DNA of 64,000 nt, taken from assembly GCF_003627075.1 (NCBI RefSeq), contig NZ_CP032630.1:124001-188000 (forward strand). The letters run 5' to 3'. Below the pieces are notes generated by a model that saw only the letters and a program-made list of their open reading frames with translations, was not told the DNA's origin and ran no database searches. Shown here piece after piece: positions 61,221-64,000 of the stretch. The position numbers were made by a program, and so were the translations under genes. The stretch is from Protaetiibacter intestinalis. Its GTDB lineage: Bacteria; Actinomycetota; Actinomycetes; Actinomycetales; Microbacteriaceae. Positions within the stretch are counted from its first letter, which is position 1. Each line of letters begins with the position of its first letter.

Positions 61221-61819
61221 GTCGCACTCCGATAGAGGTGGTGCTTGGAGATGTACTGCACAACACCATCGGGAACCAAGTACCACACCGGGAAGCCCCG
61301 GCCGACTCGCTCACGGCACTCCGTCGAGGAGATGGCCAGAGCGGGCACTTCCAGCGAGCTTACGCCAGCCTCCGGCAATCCGCGAATGTCGAGGGCGTGC
61401 CCCGGGCGCGACACCGCGACGAAGTGCGCGAGCTCCCACAGCTCGTCGACGTCCTTCCACTGCACGATCTGCGCGACCGCGTCGGCACCCGTGATGAAGA
61501 AGAGTTCCGCATCCGGACGCTGCTCCCGCAGGTCGCGCAGCGTGTCGATCGTGTAGGTGGGGCCGTCGCGGTCGATGTCGACCCGGCTCACCGTGAAACG
61601 GGGGTTGGATGCCGTGGCGACCACCGACATGAGGTAGCGGTGCTCGGCGGGGCTCACCCCCGACTTCATCCAGGGTTGGCCGGTCGGCACGAACACGACC
61701 TCGTCGAGGTTGAAGGTCTGCTGCACCTCGCTCGCGGCCACCAGGTGGCCGTGGTGGATGGGGTCGAAGGTGCCGCCCATGACGCCGACCCTCGGCCGGC
61801 GCGCGGCTCCCTCGCTCAC
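61217..61819 (-). CDS. nadD: Nicotinate-nucleotide adenylyltransferase
   Basis: A 200-aa NadD: nucleotidyltransferase motif [45 protein letters not shown] and the [10 protein letters not shown] end motif (ISSTxxR). It joins nicotinate mononucleotide and ATP to give deamido-NAD. The GTG at 61819 has TAGGCT 7 bases upstream; the longer frame to 61921 is Arg/Thr-rich. It is followed, with ATGA overlap, by the Pro-rich membrane protein. Confidence 0.95.
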   Translation of the reverse strand: MSEGAARRPRVGVMGGTFDPIHHGHLVAASEVQQTFNLDEVVFVPTGQPWMKSGVSPAEHRYLMSVVATASNPRFTVSRVDIDRDGPTYTIDTLRDLREQRPDAELFFITGADAVAQIVQWKDVDELWELAHFVAVSRPGHALDIRGLPEAGVSSLEVPALAISSTECRERVGRGFPVWYLVPDGVVQYISKHHLYRSAT

Positions 61820-61826
61820 GTGGGCG

Positions 61827-61832
61827 AGCCTA
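61827..61832 (-). promoter_or_regulatory. -10 hexamer of nadD operon
   Basis: TAGGCT, 7 bases before the GTG at 61819. Confidence 0.4.
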
Positions 61833-62048
61833 GTGGTTGGCGCCGCTCGGGCTGTGGCTCTGGTGGCCGTGGTCGTGCGGGTTCTGACCGGCGGTCTTCT
61901 CGCTGTGGCGGTTCGCGACATCGCGGTAGCTCCACGTGACGAACGCGAGCACGATGAAGATCGCTGCCGCGATCGCGGCGAACACCCAGGGCTCGGCGAT
62001 GAGCGGCGCGGGCTCCTCGTGGATCTCGGCGAGCAGGGTGCTGAGCAT
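61830..62048 (-). CDS. Small membrane protein with His-rich tail
   Basis: A 72-aa protein. One transmembrane helix ([20 protein letters not shown]) lies between an acidic N-terminus ([10 protein letters not shown]) and a hydrophilic C-terminus rich in His ([15 protein letters not shown]), which may bind metal. AGAGGA is 5 bases before the ATG. It lies between proA and nadD, a position where short unannotated membrane proteins recur in this family. Function unknown. Confidence 0.8.
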   Translation of the reverse strand: MLSTLLAEIHEEPAPLIAEPWVFAAIAAAIFIVLAFVTWSYRDVANRHSEKTAGQNPHDHGHQSHSPSGANH

Positions 62049-62098
62049 GCTGTCCTCTTTCGGATGCGGGTCGCAGCCAGTCTAGCCGCGCGCGCCCG

Positions 62099-63364
62099 TC
62101 AGCCTCGAACCTGGCCCTCGCCCCGCACGATCCACTTCGTGCTGGTGAGCTCGGGCAGACCCATCGGGCCGCGCGCGTGCAGCTTCTGCGTCGAGATGCC
62201 GACCTCCGCGCCGAAGCCGAACTCGCCGCCGTCGGTGAAACGCGTCGACGCGTTCACCATGACGACCGCCGAGTCCACCTCGGCGAGGAAGCGGTTCGCG
62301 GTGGCCATGTCGTTGGTGACGATCGACTCCGTGTGGTGCGTCGAGTAGTGGCGGATGTGGTCGATCGCCTCGTCGAGGCCGTCGACGACCTTGACCGAGA
62401 GGTCGAGGCTCATGTGCTCGGTCGCCCAGTCGTCGTCGGTCACCGGCACGGCATCCGGGAAGAGTTCGCGCGTGCGCGCGTCGCCGTGGATGGTGACGCC
62501 GTTGTCGCGGAGCGCCGCGAGCACGGGCGGCAGCAGGCGCTCGGCGGCGTCGGTGTCGACGAGGAGCGTCTCGAGCGCGTTGCAGACGCTCGGGCGCTGC
62601 ACCTTCGAGTTGACGGCGATCTCGGAGGCCATGTCCGCATCCGCGGTGCGGTCGAGGAACAGGTGCACGACGCCCGCGCCCGTCTCGATGACGGGCACCT
62701 TGGATTCGCGCACGACCGTGTCGATGAGCTGAGCCGAGCCGCGCGGGATGAGCACGTCGACCTGGCCGCGCGCCTGCATGAGCTGAGTCGCGCCCTCGCG
62801 ACCGAACTCGTCGATCGTCTGCACGGCATCCGCCGGGAGACCGACGGAGGCGAGTGCGCCCTGGATGAGCTCGACGAGCACCCGGTTGGTGTTCTCGGCG
62901 GCGCTGCCGCCGCGCAGCACGACGGCGTTGCCCGACTTGAGGGCGAGCGCGGCGATGTCGATCGTGACGTTGGGGCGGGCCTCGTAGATGGCGCCGACGA
63001 CGCCGAACGGCACGCGCACCTGGGTGAGCTGCAGGCCGTTCGGCAGGGTGGAGCCGCGGAGCACGGTGCCGATCGGGTCGGGCAGCGCGACGATGTCGCG
63101 GGTGGCGGCGGCGAGCCCGGCGAGGCGCGACTCGTCGAGCCGCAGCCGGTCCTGCAGGCCCTGCGTCATCCCGTTCTCGCGGCCGTTCGCGAGGTCGAGT
63201 TCGTTGGCGGGCAGGATGCGCTCGGCCCCCGCCTCCACGGCCTTCGCGATCGCCTCGAGCCCCGCGTTCTTCTGCGCGGTCGACGCCTGCGCGAGCGCGA
63301 TCGAGGCCGTGCGCGCGGCCGTCAGCTTCTCGTCGAGCGTGGGCGCGGTGAGCAATTCCGACAT
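62099..63364 (-). CDS. proA: Glutamate-5-semialdehyde dehydrogenase (gamma-glutamyl phosphate reductase)
   Basis: A 421-aa aldehyde-dehydrogenase-fold enzyme of proline synthesis. It has GVVGAIYEARPNVTIDIAAL, ALKSGNAVVLRGGSAAENTN, the catalytic Cys in QRPSVCNALETLLVD and the C-terminal FGFGAEVGISTQKLHARGPM motif. It reduces gamma-glutamyl phosphate with NADPH. TAGACT exactly 6 bases before the ATG suggests its own leaderless promoter, although proB precedes it on the same strand. Confidence 0.97.
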   Translation of the reverse strand: MSELLTAPTLDEKLTAARTASIALAQASTAQKNAGLEAIAKAVEAGAERILPANELDLANGRENGMTQGLQDRLRLDESRLAGLAAATRDIVALPDPIGTVLRGSTLPNGLQLTQVRVPFGVVGAIYEARPNVTIDIAALALKSGNAVVLRGGSAAENTNRVLVELIQGALASVGLPADAVQTIDEFGREGATQLMQARGQVDVLIPRGSAQLIDTVVRESKVPVIETGAGVVHLFLDRTADADMASEIAVNSKVQRPSVCNALETLLVDTDAAERLLPPVLAALRDNGVTIHGDARTRELFPDAVPVTDDDWATEHMSLDLSVKVVDGLDEAIDHIRHYSTHHTESIVTNDMATANRFLAEVDSAVVMVNASTRFTDGGEFGFGAEVGISTQKLHARGPMGLPELTSTKWIVRGEGQVRG

Positions 63365-63370
63365 GCCGCG

Positions 63371-63376
63371 AGTCTA
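63371..63376 (-). promoter_or_regulatory. -10 hexamer of proA
   Basis: TAGACT, 6 bases before the ATG at 63364, with a CGCTGCAGCG palindrome (63388-63397) just upstream. Confidence 0.45.
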
Positions 63377-63387
63377 GTTCTGTCAAA

Positions 63388-63397
63388 CGCTGCAGCG
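63388..63397. repeat. CGCTGCAGCG palindrome, copy 1 of proA-proB gap
   Basis: Left half matches the 18-bp copy at 63610 (TCAAACGCTGCAGCG); right half has diverged (CCTGG instead of TTTGA). Confidence 0.6.
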
Positions 63398-63500
63398 CCT
63401 GGCCTGCCGCGCCAGGCATCCCTGCAGCGCACCGCCGAAACCTGCAGCGCATCCGGTCCCGTCGGCGCCGCTCGCGCCGCGACGACGGGACGGATGGGTG

Positions 63501-63514
63501 AACGCTGCAGCGTT
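63501..63514. repeat. AACGCTGCAGCGTT palindrome, copy 2 of proA-proB gap
   Basis: A perfect 14-bp palindrome, followed by TGACC as in the other copies. Confidence 0.65.
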
Positions 63515-63609
63515 TGACCGACATGCCCACATCGAGGTCCGCACCGCGGCCGCTGCCGACGCGCTACAGGAATGTGCCCGGGGCGCCAGAAATCACCTGC
63601 GCGGGAGGC

Positions 63610-63627
63610 CAAACGCTGCAGCGTTTG
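63610..63627. repeat. CAAACGCTGCAGCGTTTG palindrome, copy 3 of proA-proB gap
   Basis: A perfect 18-bp palindrome 13 bases past the proB stop. It may act as operator or as a small repeated element. Confidence 0.7.
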
Positions 63628-63639
63628 ACACAGGGGCCG

Positions 63640-64000
63640 TCAGGGGCGGGGGGCGAACCAGGTGCCGGTGGGCTCGCCCGCGAGGGCGGCGGCGACATTC
63701 GCGGTGGAGGCGAGCAGCACGGCGGTGCCGGAGGCGGCGGCGAGCTTCGCGGCCGCGATCTTGGTGCCCGCTCCCCCGGTTCCGACGCCGGCCGCGCCGA
63801 TGTCGCCGATCTCGACACCCGCGAGGTCGTCGTCGAACGGCACGAGCTCGATGGCGCGCGCGCCCGGCTCGTGCGGCGGGCGCGTGTAGAGCGCGTCGAC
63901 GTCCGAGAGCAGCACGAGCAGCTCGGCGCCGATCAGCTCCGAGACGAGGGCCGCGAGGCGGTCGTTGTCGCCGAAGCGGATCTCGTGGGTGGCGACCGTG
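63640..64000 (-). CDS. proB: Glutamate 5-kinase, C-terminal part (start outside window)
   Basis: The visible 120 codons are the end of the amino-acid kinase domain: [33 protein letters not shown], then [20 protein letters not shown] and a final GTWFAPRP. The kinase phosphorylates glutamate to start proline synthesis. The protein stops right after the kinase domain, so the C-terminal PUA domain present in the E. coli enzyme is missing. It lies upstream of proA on the same strand with a 275-base gap. Confidence 0.95.
   Translation of the reverse strand, partial: TVATHEIRFGDNDRLAALVSELIGAELLVLLSDVDALYTRPPHEPGARAIELVPFDDDLAGVEIGDIGAAGVGTGGAGTKIAAAKLAAASGTAVLLASTANVAAALAGEPTGTWFAPRP

Noticed and set aside
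1..64000. CRISPR array, IS element, integrase or rRNA
   Set aside because: No regularly spaced repeats with unique spacers, no transposase or integrase motifs in any frame, and no rRNA-like sequence were seen.

Overview
The window is about 70% GC and its genes look like those of a Microbacteriaceae-type actinobacterium. Supporting signs are the proB-proA-nadD-rsfS order at the right end, a DUF222/HNH gene, a DipZ-type CcdA-TlpA fusion, an actinobacterial cellobiose (Ceb) locus with CebR-type boxes, many GTG starts, and gene pairs coupled by 4-base ATGA/GTGA overlaps. Genus cannot be fixed from the sequence alone. No rRNA, IS element, CRISPR array or complete prophage is visible; the one RNA gene is tRNA-Ala(GGC).

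Layout. 1-6.9 kb: a LacI regulator running off the edge, an MFS exporter coupled to an alpha/beta hydrolase, an LLM oxidoreductase, a soluble Ser/Thr kinase fused to a GAF domain, and a nitronate-monooxygenase-like gene coupled to a 51-aa zinc ribbon. 6.9-12.7 kb: a cebEFG-bglC-cebR locus for cellobiose uptake and hydrolysis with three CebR-type palindromes upstream. 12.7-16.6 kb: small membrane proteins, HNH/DUF222, a possible 28-aa peptide gene and an SPFH protein. 16.6-31.4 kb: a defence island (NERD-UvrD helicase; IetAS-like AAA ATPase plus subtilase; a methyltransferase/helicase/GIY-YIG operon; a broken GIY-YIG/DUF2075 remnant; a DUF262-DUF1524 GmrSD-like protein with a C-terminal RAMA-like domain). 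31.4-44.7 kb: DEDD exonuclease with BRCT, epimerase with divergent TetR, an iron-box-controlled MATE exporter plus flavin reductase, two CrcB fluoride channels, a MazEF-like module, amidase, agmatine deiminase, and an AhpD-like gene divergent from a MocR regulator. 44.7-51.1 kb: a second sugar ABC operon with a serine hydrolase, divergent from a LacI gene and a PfkB kinase. 51.1-58.2 kb: redox genes, 3-hydroxyacyl-CoA dehydrogenase with TetR, DipZ and a glycosyltransferase. 58.2-64 kb: tRNA-Ala, then the housekeeping block rsfS / Pro-rich membrane protein / nadD / small membrane protein / proA / proB (cut).

How genes work together. Both sugar ABC loci lack an ATPase, so they presumably share a distant multitask ATPase. 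In the Ceb locus imported cellobiose would be hydrolysed by BglC while CebR senses it. The island carries several apparently independent antiviral modules. Its 19-28.7 kb part is poorer in the GGATGC/GCATCC words that saturate the flanking chromosome, which fits acquisition.

Two window-wide patterns stand out. A TAnnnT-like -10 hexamer lies 6-7 bases before the start codon of at least 15 genes, suggesting widespread leaderless transcription. The CGGATGC/GCATCCG word is strongly over-represented in core genes and depleted in the island.
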